Assembly (NCBI RefSeq): GCF_003670115.1
Contig: NZ_QQTY01000003.1
Span: 434,001-498,000, forward strand
Source of the DNA: Natronorubrum halophilum
GTDB taxonomy: Archaea; Halobacteriota; Halobacteria; Halobacteriales; Natrialbaceae
Length of the DNA stretch: 64,000 bases
Direction of reading: 5' to 3'
Numbering within the stretch: position 1 is the first letter of the stretch; each line of letters starts with the position of its first letter. A model generated the notes under the pieces. That model worked only from the letters and a program-made list of their open reading frames with translations. It was not told where the DNA came from and did not search any database. The position numbers and the translations under genes were made by a program. Shown one piece after another: positions 9,523-18,260 of the stretch.

Positions 9523-9699
9523 CTATCGGCGTAGTCGGACCTCGAGCGGGTGTTCTCCGAGTAGCGCATCGGATACTATCGTCGCTTCGAGGGGACTGAC
9601 AGCATCGTTCTCTTCGCACTGGTTCTTGAGGCAGACGGCGATCGGAGTAGACATCCCACTGAAGTGGCGCGTCGGCGGCTTCCGATTCGGATCGTGCAT
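9523..9699 (-). CDS. Possible small protein of 58 residues
   Basis: A 58-residue frame starts at ATG 9699 (alternative ATG at 9654, 43 residues). It contains a CLKNQC motif and an acidic middle (CEENDAVSPLEATIV), with composition closer to real haloarchaeal protein than the surrounding frames. A TATA-like CTTATAC lies at about 9755-9762 on this strand, which would give a leader of roughly 30 bases. No family is recognised and the gene may not be real. Confidence 0.28.
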   Translation of the reverse strand: MHDPNRKPPTRHFSGMSTPIAVCLKNQCEENDAVSPLEATIVSDALLGEHPLEVRLRR

Positions 9700-10168
9700 A
9701 CGGCAGCGAACGACTTCGCTCGAGTCGATCCGTCTGGGCCACGTTGCACATTGTATAAGAGATACGAGTAGCGTGAAAACGAGTCCCGATTTAACTCCAC
9801 GGATGGGAAGATTTTTAACCAATGGCGGATATGGTGATAATGGGATGGTAATACATAACGGACTGGTCCGGACGAATCCCGGGAGGCCAGTCTCAACGTG
9901 CGGGTTGACCCATCCTCGAACGTGCCCCACTCCCGGACAGCATCGAACGTCTCGTCAACCAAGCAAACCACCAAACCACCAGATCACTTGGACCCCATCG
10001 ATGGCCAGCTCTCAGTTGGCATCCACATCGATGGCACAGCGATGACTGCCGTAACTGGGCACAGTACAGAGGCGGACCGGGAAGAGCGCAGTTACTGCGC
10101 GACCCCACTCCCGGTTTACTCACCCACCTGACACTATCCGGGCGCCGTACCCGCCCTCGATTTATCCC
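9700..10168. other. Non-coding stretch between the hyu operon and the GNAT gene
   Basis: No convincing gene. Around 9805-9860 there is an AT-rich segment, and around 9955-10060 an A/C-rich segment. I see no transposase remnant or structured RNA that I can name. Confidence 0.4.
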
Positions 10169-10639
10169 ATGACCGATCACGACAGCGACCACGACCGACC
10201 CGCGACCGTTCGAGAACTCACGTCTGAGACGGATCTGCGGGAGGCGTTTCCGATCCTTCGCGAGCTTCGCGCTCACCTCGACCGCGATGAGATGAGCGCG
10301 CTCTACGAGCAGATGCGCCAGGAGGGCTATCGGTTGTTCGGCCGCCACGACGCCGATTCCGAACTCGTCGCCGTGGCCGGACTCTCCGTGGGAACCAATT
10401 TCTATCTCGGACGGCACGTCTTCGTTTACGACCTGGTAACGACGGCGGAGCGACGCTCCGAGGGACACGGGAAAGCGCTGCTCACTCACATCCACGAGTG
10501 GGCCGCCGACCGGGATTGCGAGACCGTCGAACTCGAGTCCGGGCTCTGGAGAGACGAGGCCCACCGCTTCTACGAGGAGTTGGGGTACGAGAAGTACTGC
10601 TACTCGTTCAAGTACGACCTCGCGGAGAACGACACGTAA
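10169..10639 (+). CDS. GNAT family N-acetyltransferase
   Basis: This 156-residue single-domain Gcn5-related acetyltransferase carries the acetyl-CoA-binding motif A as RRSEGHGKALLTHI (about residues 101-114). It is preceded by the beta-strand VFVYDLVTT and followed by VELESGLWRDEAHRFYEELGYEKY, the typical motif B helix and strand. It transfers an acetyl group from acetyl-CoA to an unknown amine. The protein is soluble with no signal peptide. It stands alone on the plus strand between the hyu operon and an Lrp-type regulator, and context does not indicate the acceptor. Confidence 0.9.
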   Translation: MTDHDSDHDRPATVRELTSETDLREAFPILRELRAHLDRDEMSALYEQMRQEGYRLFGRHDADSELVAVAGLSVGTNFYLGRHVFVYDLVTTAERRSEGHGKALLTHIHEWAADRDCETVELESGLWRDEAHRFYEELGYEKYCYSFKYDLAENDT

Positions 10640-10803
10640 CGACGAGGGCGACGGAACCGAAGACGGCGTAGCGAGGGGGGCGGACGAGAAACCGGCCGCG
10701 ACTACTGCGCGCGATGCCTCGAGAGGGGTGTACCCAAACCGGACTCGTCCTCCGTGCTACTGACGGGCACAATCAAGTACGTACGTTCCGACAGTAGCTA
10801 CCG

Positions 10804-11316
10804 ATGAGCGAAATAGTAGACAAACGGGACCTCAAGATCCTCTGTGCGATCGCGGAGTGTGAGTCGTTCAACACCGAAACCGTCCACGAAGCGACGGGCG
10901 TCCCCAAATCAACAGTTCACTACCGGATACAGAAGCTAAAGGAAAACGGCGTGATTACGAACGATCTATTCGAACTCGACCGAGAGAAACTCGGACTCGA
11001 GATCACCGTGATCTCGGAAGTCTGGGCGGAGTTCGGCGAAGGGTATCACGAAGAGATCGGGCGGAAACTCGGCGAGATCGAGGGCGTCAACCAGGTCTAC
11101 TTTACGATGGGCGATACCGATTTTATCGTCATCTCGCGGCTCACCTCTCGAGATATGGTCGAACGGCTCGTCGAGGACTACGAGTCGATCGACGAGATTC
11201 GCCGCACGAGTTCGAAGTTCGCGATTTCGACGCTCAAAGAAGGCACCAGTATCGGGATGCTTCGTGACTACAGCGAGGAGACATTGTTTTCGGGATTCGG
11301 ACTCGCGGACCGGTAA
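10804..11316 (+). CDS. Lrp/AsnC family transcriptional regulator
   Basis: This 170-residue protein has an N-terminal winged helix (residues 1-60: DKRDLKILCAIAE, then GVPKSTVHYRIQKLKENGVI as recognition helix). A RAM-type ligand-binding alpha-beta sandwich follows (INQVYFTMG-like, DTDFIVISRL). This is the Lrp/AsnC layout, in which the C-terminal domain senses amino acids or related metabolites and the dimers oligomerise on DNA. Its position next to a convergent class III aminotransferase, 66 bp away, suggests it controls amino-acid catabolism, possibly that gene and the hyu operon. The start codon directly follows a short leader with a palindromic ACGTACGT at about 10778-10785. Confidence 0.88.
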   Translation: MSEIVDKRDLKILCAIAECESFNTETVHEATGVPKSTVHYRIQKLKENGVITNDLFELDREKLGLEITVISEVWAEFGEGYHEEIGRKLGEIEGVNQVYFTMGDTDFIVISRLTSRDMVERLVEDYESIDEIRRTSSKFAISTLKEGTSIGMLRDYSEETLFSGFGLADR

Positions 11317-11382
11317 TCGGTCTCGCTCGACCGTGAACGAACGCCCGACTCGACCCGATTCAACAAATCGATAGCGGTGACC

Positions 11383-12747
11383 CTACTTCGAATCGCCCGT
11401 ACTGGTTTCGATGGCGCGACAGATCACGTCGGCTCCGATCTCGGCCTGTTGTTCGGTCAGCACCAGCGGCGGAATCAGGCGAAGAACGTTTTTGTACCGG
11501 CCGGCGTTCCAGACCAGCACACCGTTCTCGTAGCAGCGTTGCTGGATCTCCGTTACGAGGTCCGCATCCGGTCGCCCGTCGGCATCGACGAACTCGATTC
11601 CGATAAACAATCCCTTCCCGCGTACAGACGCGATCTCGGGCGTCGTCGCCGCGGTCTCCGCGAACCGGTCTCGGAGGTACGCACCGAGTTCGGTCGCGTG
11701 CGACAGGAGATCGTGCGATTCGATGTACTCGATCGCTCGAATACCGCCGACCATGGCGGGAACGTTCCCGCGGAACGTTCCGACGTGGCCCCCGGGACCC
11801 CACGTGTCGAATTTTTCGTGATAGAGCATCGCACCGATCGGCAGTCCGGTACCGCCGAGCGCCTTCGCCATCGTAATCGCGTCGGGCGTCACATCGAAGT
11901 GATCGGAGGCGAACCATTCGCCCGTGCGTCCGATACCGGTCTGAATCTCGTCGACGATCAACAGCGCGCTGTTGTCGTCGGCGATGTCTCGCAACCCCCG
12001 AAGAAACTCCGCCGGCGGGACGACCACACCGCCTTCGCCCTGGATCGCTTCGAGCCAGATTCCGGCGGGCGTTTCGTGCCCGCCGTAGGGGTTCTCGAAC
12101 TTTCGTTTCACGGCCTCGAGCGCGTCCGCACAGTCCACCGCCGTCTCGTCGCTCGCGGATGGATAGGGGAGATGGACGACGTCAGGAAGGAGGGGTCCGT
12201 ATCCGTCTTTGTACGCTTTGCCGGCGGTCAGACTGAGGGCACCGGCCGTCGTTCCGTGATACGATCCCTCGAACGCGAGCAGTCCGTGCCGCCCGGTGTT
12301 GTGTTTCGCGAGTTTGATCGATCCCTCGATCGCATCGCTCCCGGTCGGACCGCCGAAAACGACGTTGCTGTTACCCTGGAGGTCACCGGGTGCGATCTCG
12401 CGAAGCCGCTCGATGAGGTCGAGTCGCGCTTCCGTCGGGAAGTCGATCGTGTGCGTGTACGTCGCTATCTGCTCCTGGACTCCCTCGAGCACGTACGGGT
12501 TCGAGTGACCCACGTTCAAGACGCCGATGCCGGCGAAGAAGTCGAGGAACGTGTTTCCGTCGACGTCGCGAACCGTCGCTCCGCGGGCTTCATCGAGTGC
12601 GATCGGAACCCGTCTCGGGTACGCAACGGCGTTACTTTCGATCTCCTGTTGACGCTCGAGTAAGCGTTTGGAGTCCGGTCCCGGAACGGAGTCGACCGAC
12701 GGCGCGTCGGCGAAGTGTAGCTCTTCTATCGATGGCCCTACAGGCAT
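11383..12747 (-). CDS. Class III aminotransferase (aspartate aminotransferase family, PLP-dependent)
   Basis: This 454-residue class III PLP aminotransferase shows the family hallmarks: DVDGNTFLDFFAGIGVLNVGHSNP near the N terminus, the cofactor-binding FGGPTGSDAIEGSIKLAKHNTGR, the YHGTT loop, and LLIVDEIQTGIGRTGEWFASDH. The Schiff-base lysine is in ITMAKALGGTGLPIG, followed by the GTFRGN loop. Members act on 4-aminobutyrate, ornithine, beta-alanine or similar omega-amines with 2-oxoglutarate or pyruvate. A GTG 42 bases upstream (12789) could add 14 residues. I prefer ATG 12747 because the family begins near MPVGPSIEELH and a TATA-like ACTATA lies about 27 bp before it. The neighbouring Lrp gene is the likely regulator. 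Confidence 0.9.
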   Translation of the reverse strand: MPVGPSIEELHFADAPSVDSVPGPDSKRLLERQQEIESNAVAYPRRVPIALDEARGATVRDVDGNTFLDFFAGIGVLNVGHSNPYVLEGVQEQIATYTHTIDFPTEARLDLIERLREIAPGDLQGNSNVVFGGPTGSDAIEGSIKLAKHNTGRHGLLAFEGSYHGTTAGALSLTAGKAYKDGYGPLLPDVVHLPYPSASDETAVDCADALEAVKRKFENPYGGHETPAGIWLEAIQGEGGVVVPPAEFLRGLRDIADDNSALLIVDEIQTGIGRTGEWFASDHFDVTPDAITMAKALGGTGLPIGAMLYHEKFDTWGPGGHVGTFRGNVPAMVGGIRAIEYIESHDLLSHATELGAYLRDRFAETAATTPEIASVRGKGLFIGIEFVDADGRPDADLVTEIQQRCYENGVLVWNAGRYKNVLRLIPPLVLTEQQAEIGADVICRAIETSTGDSK

Positions 12748-12817
12748 AGTCTCTGGTCTCCAGTGGAGGATATAGTCTTTGTTCTTCACCCGACTCTCGA
12801 ATTCTATATTGGATAAT

Positions 12818-13993
12818 ATCCAAGATATTGGGAGTCACAGGCAACTAGTACGATCGTTCCGGGCTCGTGTCGATTTGGTCGGCGACTCGATCGATCGCCG
12901 TGAAGAGCCGGTAACGGTGTTCAACGGTCGACTGCCGAGGATTGGTACACATGAGCGGTGATCGGCGGAATGTCACCTCTCCATCAAGATTGCATTTTTA
13001 CACTCATATGATCGTAAATTCTCGACAGGAACGGATTTGCCGAAGACGACTTTTTCTAGCGCGTAATCGGATATATCACTCACACTTTCGAAATCTGAAA
13101 TCGATCGTGCGAAGAAATTCTGCGATAACTACACAACTAGTGGTTTGGATATTATACAACTCGGTATCACTAGATGGTCGCCTACGATCCGAGCTGATCG
13201 TGGAATAGAAACACCGTTCTGGCTGATCTCCGTTCGAGAGCGTTCGCTTCGGTGAGAACGGCGACTGAACGGCTATCTACTCCGTGACAGAGACCGGCAC
13301 GGCGACTGTTTCTCGGACTCGAATCCTCGTCTCCTTCTAAAACAACAATATACGATGTAATATGCCAATTTGATAGCTCGAACATTCAAGAGCCCCTATT
13401 CGACGGTTCAAAGTGGGGATCACAGAGCGACGCTCTGACCCGACGTCGATCGACGCGTAGATTCCAGTCGAACTGATGAACGCAGGTCCAATTCCGAAGG
13501 AACCGTACTGACTATGGCCGTCACCGGTATCGAATCGTTCGATTCACGCTTTCCGACGGTCACCCGTACGGGTTCGAGCCGGTTGTGCGCGTCTCCGTTC
13601 GAAACCGTGTGAGGGACGCGATCTCGAGGATGCTACATTTCTTGATACTGACTAGCAATCGTTTCGGGCACCACACCGACGATTTCGATACAGGTTTTGC
13701 TGGGACCGACGTGAAAACTGGAACTCGATTACCTGATTGATTCCATATAGAACAGACCTCTGTTCCGTTTCAAACTATTTACCACACAAACCAACGGCCA
13801 CGAAACTGTGACGGAGACTGAATGTCAACGTACTACTACGTCCGTTTCGAAACCACTGATAGCGGTCTGTTTACAAGCGAGATAGGAGAATGCCCTGGGG
13901 CTTGACCCCGGGGCGATTCACTGCGTGCGTCCTGACTAGCGGATCGGTATGGAACCGAACTGTCGAATCCAGCGCTCGGTCGCGGTGAAGTAC
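12818..13993. other. Gene-poor, AT-richer region with mobile-element debris
   Basis: About 1.2 kb without a convincing gene. The segment 12960-13400 is clearly AT-richer than the flanks, which suggests acquired or decaying DNA. A strong hairpin lies at 13892-13914. The right border is the target duplication of the mobile element that follows. Confidence 0.6.
13892..13914 (+). other. Strong hairpin, possibly the 3' end of a lost TnpB-type element
   Basis: GCCCTGGGG and CCCCGGGGC form a 9-bp stem (one T-G pair) around a CTTGA loop, in a context GGAGAATG...CGATTCAC. This resembles structured 3' ends of haloarchaeal IS200/IS605 TnpB elements as I remember them. No tnpB frame is present next to it. 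Confidence 0.35.
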
Positions 13994-14100
13994 ATTAACT
14001 TGGCTCTGTTGAAATCCTCTTCTTTAGATACTTGTCCTCGTGAAGCTACTACACACTACACGTGCTTATTGACCACACCTCCATTCCGACACCACTGAAG

Positions 14101-14224
14101 GGCCTTGTTGAAACCCTGGGTCGCTGATATTCGGTAAAGGTGCTCTCCTAGCCACTCACGACGAAAGCCGTAGAAACCAGCCTCTATACGAAACCGCAAG
14201 ATACAAGAGGGTTTCAACAGAGTC
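14101..14224. repeat. 124-bp inverted-repeat miniature element nested in the kinase element
   Basis: The left end GGCCTTGTTGAAACCCTG at 14101 faces the inverted end GAGGGTTTCAACAGAGTC at 14207-14224. These have the same terminal type as the surrounding element. No matching 8-bp flanks were found (CACTGAAG versus ACATGTAA), so it may be a remnant of an earlier insertion or recombination. Confidence 0.5.
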
Positions 14225-14372
14225 ACATGTAACTCTCTGGATATTTAAACAAATACGTTTCCACCTGTATTTATCGCTCATTGGTAGTAGAAAAGGGCAT
14301 TCGAACTGTTCCAAGTCTTCCTCAACTACCACCAAAACGACTAAGGGAGACTGGGAGGTCATGCTATTCAAT

Positions 14373-16055
14373 ATGGAGATCAGTCTTCTTGCGCATGTCC
14401 TTCTCTTTGCTATCTCTGGTGTCGCTTGCCTTGCTAGTATCCTCCGAGCACGTATGATCCAACATCCTGGGACACGGAACTGGCTCGTTGTTTTTCTTGG
14501 TTCGGTCGCTCTCTGGTGTGGTGGATATCTTGGCTACTTGCTTGCGCCGACGACGACGAGTAAACTCATGTTGTACATCATTGGGTTTGTCTTCGCGTTT
14601 GTCGCGGTCGGTGCGTGGGTGTGTTTTTGTGCGGAGTATACCGGGCGGTCACTACAGAACACGCCGTTCCGCTACCCGGCACTAGCTGTCTTTCTCTTCA
14701 TCATCGCACTCAAGATCACGAACCCGCTTCACAACCTCTACTTCACGTCGGAGTGGACAACACAGCCCTTCCCGCATCTTGCGATCAATCACCAGTTACT
14801 GTACTGGGTTGTCCTTGGGTTTTCCTACGCCGTCATTATGGTCGGGTTCTTCATGCTTGCTGAACGACTGTACTATACTGGGGCAGATAGCCGTCCACTC
14901 ATCATCCTTCTTGGAATCACGGGGGTTCCAGCACTCGCTACGATCCTTAGCCACCAGATGGAACCGCTGCTCCCCCTCATGTATGAGCCACCGGGTGTGG
15001 CGGTATTCGCTGTAGGTACACTATTTGTGTATTTTAACCGTTTTGAAGCGATCCAGCTGACCGCTGGAACGACTGAACCGGCGATCTATCTCGACCAATC
15101 GAACCGAATTCGAGACTATAACCAAGCTGCAGAAACGACTTTCCCCGCGCTCACTGACGCGGTTGGAGACTCAATCGATGTCGTGAGTTCCACGCTTGCG
15201 GGCCACATCTCCGATCCAGGTGTCGTGGCTGTTACAGAGAACGGTGGGACACGCTATTACGAGGTCTCAACGACCGCATTCGTATCTGGGGAAGTACAGA
15301 CCGGCCAATTAGTGACAATCACGGATGTCACTGATCGGGAATCCTACCGCAAGCAACTCGAACAGAAAACCGAGCAGCTCGAAGCATTAAATCGGGTTGT
15401 CCGACACGACATTCGGAACGATATGGCCGTAGTTCTCGGGTGGGCAGAATCCTTGCGAGACCATGTGGACGAAGATGGCGAAGCAGCACTCGAACATGTC
15501 CTTCAAAGTTCTAACCATGTAGTTGATCTGACTGATACTGCACGAGAATTCGTCGAATCACTCACAGATAGTGATGCTGCGGAAGTACGGTTGGTTGACT
15601 TACGCAACACCGTCGATACGGAACTCGTCAAAGTCCGGGAATCACATTCAGATGCACACTTCGAGGTCGCTGGTGAGATTCCGCAGGTTACGGTTCGGGC
15701 AAATGAGATGCTGTCATCAGTGTTTAGGAATCTCCTAGAGAACGCCGTCCGACACAACGACAAAGCAACTCCAGAGATCACAATCTCTGGGAGTATCCAT
15801 GAGGACACAGTGCAGGTACGGGTTGCCGACAATGGCCCGGGGATTCCGGATGAACAGAAAGAATCTATCTTCGGGAAAGGCGAGAAAGGAATTGATAGCC
15901 CAGGCTCTGGGATCGGATTATACCTTGTTCATACGTTAATGAACCAGTATAATGGCACTGTCTGGGCCGAAAACAACGACCCTACAGGGTCAGTATTCGT
16001 CGTGGAACTTCCAATATGTGAATCCACAGAGTTAGGTACTACAAGTAACTCTTAG
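14373..16055 (+). CDS. Membrane sensor histidine kinase (cargo of the mobile element)
   Basis: This 560-residue protein has an N-terminal region of about seven hydrophobic helices (residues 1-215, the histidine-kinase 7TM type seen in haloarchaea). A PAS-like segment (about 225-325) and a short coiled coil (QLEQKTEQLEALN) follow. Then come a HisKA phosphoacceptor box VVRHDIRNDM with the phosphorylated His, and a HATPase domain with NLLENAVRHN, VADNGPGIP and GSGIGLYLVHTLM. It should autophosphorylate and pass phosphate to a response regulator, but none is nearby. An ATG 12 bases upstream (14361) is an alternative start. A GGAGGT at 14354-14359 lies too close to 14361 and 13 bases from 14373, so it does not settle the choice. 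GC is lower than in chromosomal genes, and the gene lies inside an IS6-like element. Confidence 0.88.
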   Translation: MEISLLAHVLLFAISGVACLASILRARMIQHPGTRNWLVVFLGSVALWCGGYLGYLLAPTTTSKLMLYIIGFVFAFVAVGAWVCFCAEYTGRSLQNTPFRYPALAVFLFIIALKITNPLHNLYFTSEWTTQPFPHLAINHQLLYWVVLGFSYAVIMVGFFMLAERLYYTGADSRPLIILLGITGVPALATILSHQMEPLLPLMYEPPGVAVFAVGTLFVYFNRFEAIQLTAGTTEPAIYLDQSNRIRDYNQAAETTFPALTDAVGDSIDVVSSTLAGHISDPGVVAVTENGGTRYYEVSTTAFVSGEVQTGQLVTITDVTDRESYRKQLEQKTEQLEALNRVVRHDIRNDMAVVLGWAESLRDHVDEDGEAALEHVLQSSNHVVDLTDTAREFVESLTDSDAAEVRLVDLRNTVDTELVKVRESHSDAHFEVAGEIPQVTVRANEMLSSVFRNLLENAVRHNDKATPEITISGSIHEDTVQVRVADNGPGIPDEQKESIFGKGEKGIDSPGSGIGLYLVHTLMNQYNGTVWAENNDPTGSVFVVELPICESTELGTTSNS

Positions 16056-16111
16056 TCCCGCTTTTGGATTCGAACAGGGTCTCTAAGTTATACGCTGAAC
16101 AGGCGCAATAT

Positions 16112-16172
16112 CACGCTCTTTAGGGCGTGGATACGCGCCGCCGATTGATGCAACAATTCACCGCCTGTTGCA
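16112..16172. other. Two adjacent hairpins resembling an IS200/IS605-type right end
   Basis: CACGC/GCGTG (16112-16116 and 16125-16129) around a TCTTTAGG loop is followed by TGCAACA/TGTTGCA (16149-16155 and 16166-16172). The TTTAGGGCGTGG core resembles ends of haloarchaeal TnpB elements. No tnpB is present, so this would be a solo end. Confidence 0.3.
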
Positions 16173-16275
16173 TGGCCGGATATTCTGTTTCTATTCAAAC
16201 CCTCTTCTTCAGATATAATTTCGAATGAAACAGCGGATCGCTGAAGACTGTGAACGTACCGTTCCGGGACGTATT

Positions 16276-16533
16276 TCACTCTGAAGATTCACAGAGCGCA
16301 ATACGCACCTCATCGTTGGCAACAGTGATTATTACGACTTCTAACCCATGTCGATTAGCGATCTTCCGTATGGTTCTTGGAGCATGCTCCGGGTCAGTAG
16401 CTACGGCACCACCACTGCCCGGTAAAGCGTCAAGAATCCGTATTAAAAGCGGTTGATTCTCCCGTTTTAATCTCCCCTCACGCATAATCTCACCAACCAC
16501 CCCCGAACAATCCCGGCACAGCCGTCTCCCCAC
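16276..16533 (-). CDS. Hypothetical small protein inside the kinase element
   Basis: This is an 85-residue frame with a CRDC motif near the N terminus and a beta/alpha-like C-terminal half (EHAPRTIRKIANRHGLEVVIITVANDEVRIALCE). The same frame stays open further upstream without an ATG, reading RPTILDSSSIVGRRLCRDC. That resembles the start of a PIN-like domain (ILDSS), so the true product may be longer or have lost its start by frameshift. An ATG in a different frame at about 16601 reads into the same region for about 35 codons. No family is firmly recognised. It could be a toxin remnant or a degraded gene carried as cargo. Confidence 0.45.
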   Translation of the reverse strand: MGRRLCRDCSGVVGEIMREGRLKRENQPLLIRILDALPGSGGAVATDPEHAPRTIRKIANRHGLEVVIITVANDEVRIALCESSE

Positions 16534-16697
16534 TATTGAACTCGAATCCAGAATAGTCGGCCTCTCGGAGTTCCTGCCTCACACGCTCCCAGTCAGTCAT
16601 TAGTCGTCTAATCGAACGATACCGATAATAAGCACTTGTTCTGTACTGACCACATAGGATACAGATCTATCTCTTTCTAAGGGTTTCAACAGAGCGA

Positions 16698-17099
16698 TTA
16701 ACTTGACTCGAGCAGATCGGCCGCAGACTCCGGGTCTTTCCAGAGGCGGATATCCCCGTTTCGCTGATCGTACTCGATAAGCAATTTATCAGCGAGTCTC
16801 GGAAGATGGTCGTGATGCAGTGCAATTTCCGTTCGCTCTGAATCATCCCGGGGAAGCGTTTCGTCAGCAGCAAGTACTGCAGCTAACTCGTCCCGCTGAA
16901 TAGTGTCCCGGTCGAGAAGTATTGAAACGATACGATGGCGCAGTGGATGAGCGAGCACTCCACTGGATTGCAACCCGAATACATAGCCCTCATCGACCAG
17001 TGAAACGATCGCAACAGCGGCCTCAATGACTAACGTACTCGCCATAGAGGGGAATGTCCAGATTCCAACAAAAGTATTTGTGTTGATATCGCCGGTCAT
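16698..17099 (-). CDS. DUF7344-like winged-helix protein
   Basis: This 133-residue protein has a C-terminal winged-helix core (HPLRHRIVSILLDRDTIQRDELAAVLAA, then IALHHDHLPRLADKLLIEYDQRNGDIRLW). It resembles the DUF7344 domain common in haloarchaeal regulators, where a BHxHLPxLxD-type motif precedes the wing. The N-terminal 40 residues contain a hydrophobic stretch (VIEAAVAIVSLV). An internal ATG at 17045 is an alternative start. The stop codon is formed inside the 8-bp target duplication of the adjacent mobile element, so the insertion preserved the last codon. A second DUF7344-like gene precedes it on the same strand. The target genes are unknown. Confidence 0.65.
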   Translation of the reverse strand: MTGDINTNTFVGIWTFPSMASTLVIEAAVAIVSLVDEGYVFGLQSSGVLAHPLRHRIVSILLDRDTIQRDELAAVLAADETLPRDDSERTEIALHHDHLPRLADKLLIEYDQRNGDIRLWKDPESAADLLESS

Positions 17100-17164
17100 C
17101 GATGCCCCCGCCAGGTTCGGAAAACGGAGATTCTAACACGACTGGTGGGATTCTCTCGCAGTGA

Positions 17165-17530
17165 TCAGTCAGTGTCCGTCCTATCCAGCTCAGGATCGAT
17201 TTCGAAGATAGCCGAGAGATACGGTTGCATCCGCTCGAGTCGCTCCGTCGGTTCCAGTAGCTGACGATCGTTCTCGTACGTGACCACGTTCGCATCCGCT
17301 AATTTTGGGACGTGTTGATGGCATAACGACAGGTAGATCTGATTCACGGTCCGACTGGGAACGTCAGTGATCGCCGCGTGATGGTTCCGTTTTACGATCT
17401 CTTTCATCAGGTCGTTCAGCGTGAGCGCCCGTTGTTCCCGCACGAGAATTCCAAGGATGATCCGACGGTGCTTACTACTACATAATTTGAGGGTCGTCTC
17501 GAACTCACCCGGATCAGTATCCATTGCCAA
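17165..17530 (-). CDS. DUF7344-like winged-helix regulator
   Basis: This 121-residue soluble protein has a clear winged-helix plan: LKLCSSKHRRIILGILVREQRALTLNDLMKEIV as helices 1 and 2. VNQIYLSLCHQHVPKLADANVVTYENDRQLLEPT then gives the recognition helix and wing. This is the haloarchaeal DUF7344 pattern. It lies 65 bp upstream of the similar gene on the same strand and downstream of an HTH-10 regulator, so three putative DNA-binding proteins stand in a row. Family members are mostly uncharacterised. No ligand-binding domain is present. Confidence 0.72.
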   Translation of the reverse strand: MAMDTDPGEFETTLKLCSSKHRRIILGILVREQRALTLNDLMKEIVKRNHHAAITDVPSRTVNQIYLSLCHQHVPKLADANVVTYENDRQLLEPTERLERMQPYLSAIFEIDPELDRTDTD

Positions 17531-17612
17531 CAGGTAGATGGCTGTGCATCTTGAGATTCAGTCCTTCTATAGAAGGGTTTCAAGGCTTCGAGATCAAACG
17601 ATCCTCTCGGTC

Positions 17613-18260
17613 TTACTGTGAGTTCACAACGAGGGTCTGTTCTACCAGCGTCTGATAGGCCCGATGTAACAGCTTTGAGAGGGACTGTGGAGTAATGTCG
17701 AGTTCGGCAGCGACGTCCGCAAGGGTCATGTCCCCGGAACTGAAGTACTCCATCTCGTATGCAGTCACCAACGCGTCGTACTGTTTTGCCGTCAACCCGT
17801 ACTGACTCCCCGTCCGGGGCTGTGTGAGTTCGTGAAGACGGGTAAGCTGAAACGAAATCTCTTGTTCGTCACAGTAGTGTTGAAACTGGTGCAGGTCTTC
17901 GTGCTCGTCGAAGCGCATGCAGAGGTTCCACTCGTCGTACTGTCCGGTGGCCTCGAGGATGGTCGCTCCGACCTGGGTATAGGCGTACACGATGGTTTCG
18001 ATGTTTTCGGTCCAATCGGCTCGGAACAGCGTGGACCGCTCGAAGTCATCCAATCGACGAAGATTGTGAACCGTCGGGTCGCTCTCGCTTACGGCCTCGA
18101 ACTCCTCGAGGTCATCGCCGCTTGCCCAAAAATACGGCGTGAGGAACTCGTCGGTGGCGACGACGCGTTCGATTTCGATGACCATCTCGGGTAGCTCTTC
18201 CAACGTGTACTGGAGCGCGAGTTTCTCCGCCGGAATGGTGAACTCTCCGAACAAGCTCAT
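17613..18260 (-). CDS. Bacterio-opsin activator-type HTH-10 regulator
   Basis: This 215-residue protein has a C-terminal HTH-10 domain (residues about 155-210: GLTAKQYDALVTAYEMEYFSSG, LADVAAELDITPQSLSKLLHRAYQTLVE). That is the DNA-binding signature of haloarchaeal Bat-like regulators. The N-terminal 150 residues form the alpha/beta sensor domain usually found with it (LALQYTLEELPEMVIEIERVV at the start). Such proteins are one-component transcription factors whose ligands are generally unknown. It is transcribed toward the two DUF7344-like genes but separated from them by 82 bp. Confidence 0.87.
   Translation of the reverse strand: MSLFGEFTIPAEKLALQYTLEELPEMVIEIERVVATDEFLTPYFWASGDDLEEFEAVSESDPTVHNLRRLDDFERSTLFRADWTENIETIVYAYTQVGATILEATGQYDEWNLCMRFDEHEDLHQFQHYCDEQEISFQLTRLHELTQPRTGSQYGLTAKQYDALVTAYEMEYFSSGDMTLADVAAELDITPQSLSKLLHRAYQTLVEQTLVVNSQ

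Larger units (their letters stand above)
13994..16704. mobile_element. Transposase-less IS6-type element with sensor kinase cargo, including its target duplication
   Basis: The left end GGCTCTGTTGAAATCCTC (14002-14019) and the inverted right end AAGGGTTTCAACAGAGCG (16679-16696) match at 15 of 18 positions. They are flanked by identical 8-bp repeats ATTAACTT at 13994-14001 and 16697-16704. An 8-bp duplication and ends resembling IS26 (GGCACTGTTGCAAA) point to the IS6 family. Between the ends lie a sensor histidine kinase, a small hypothetical gene and older mobile debris, but no transposase. The right insertion point coincides with the stop codon of the DUF7344-like gene on the minus strand. 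GC is visibly lower than in the chromosome around it. Confidence 0.75.

Noticed and set aside
17571-17590. AGAAGGGTTTCAAGGCTTCG as a further IS6-type end
   Set aside because: Only the GGGTTTCAA core matches; the terminal CAGAGCC is missing and no partner or duplication is seen.
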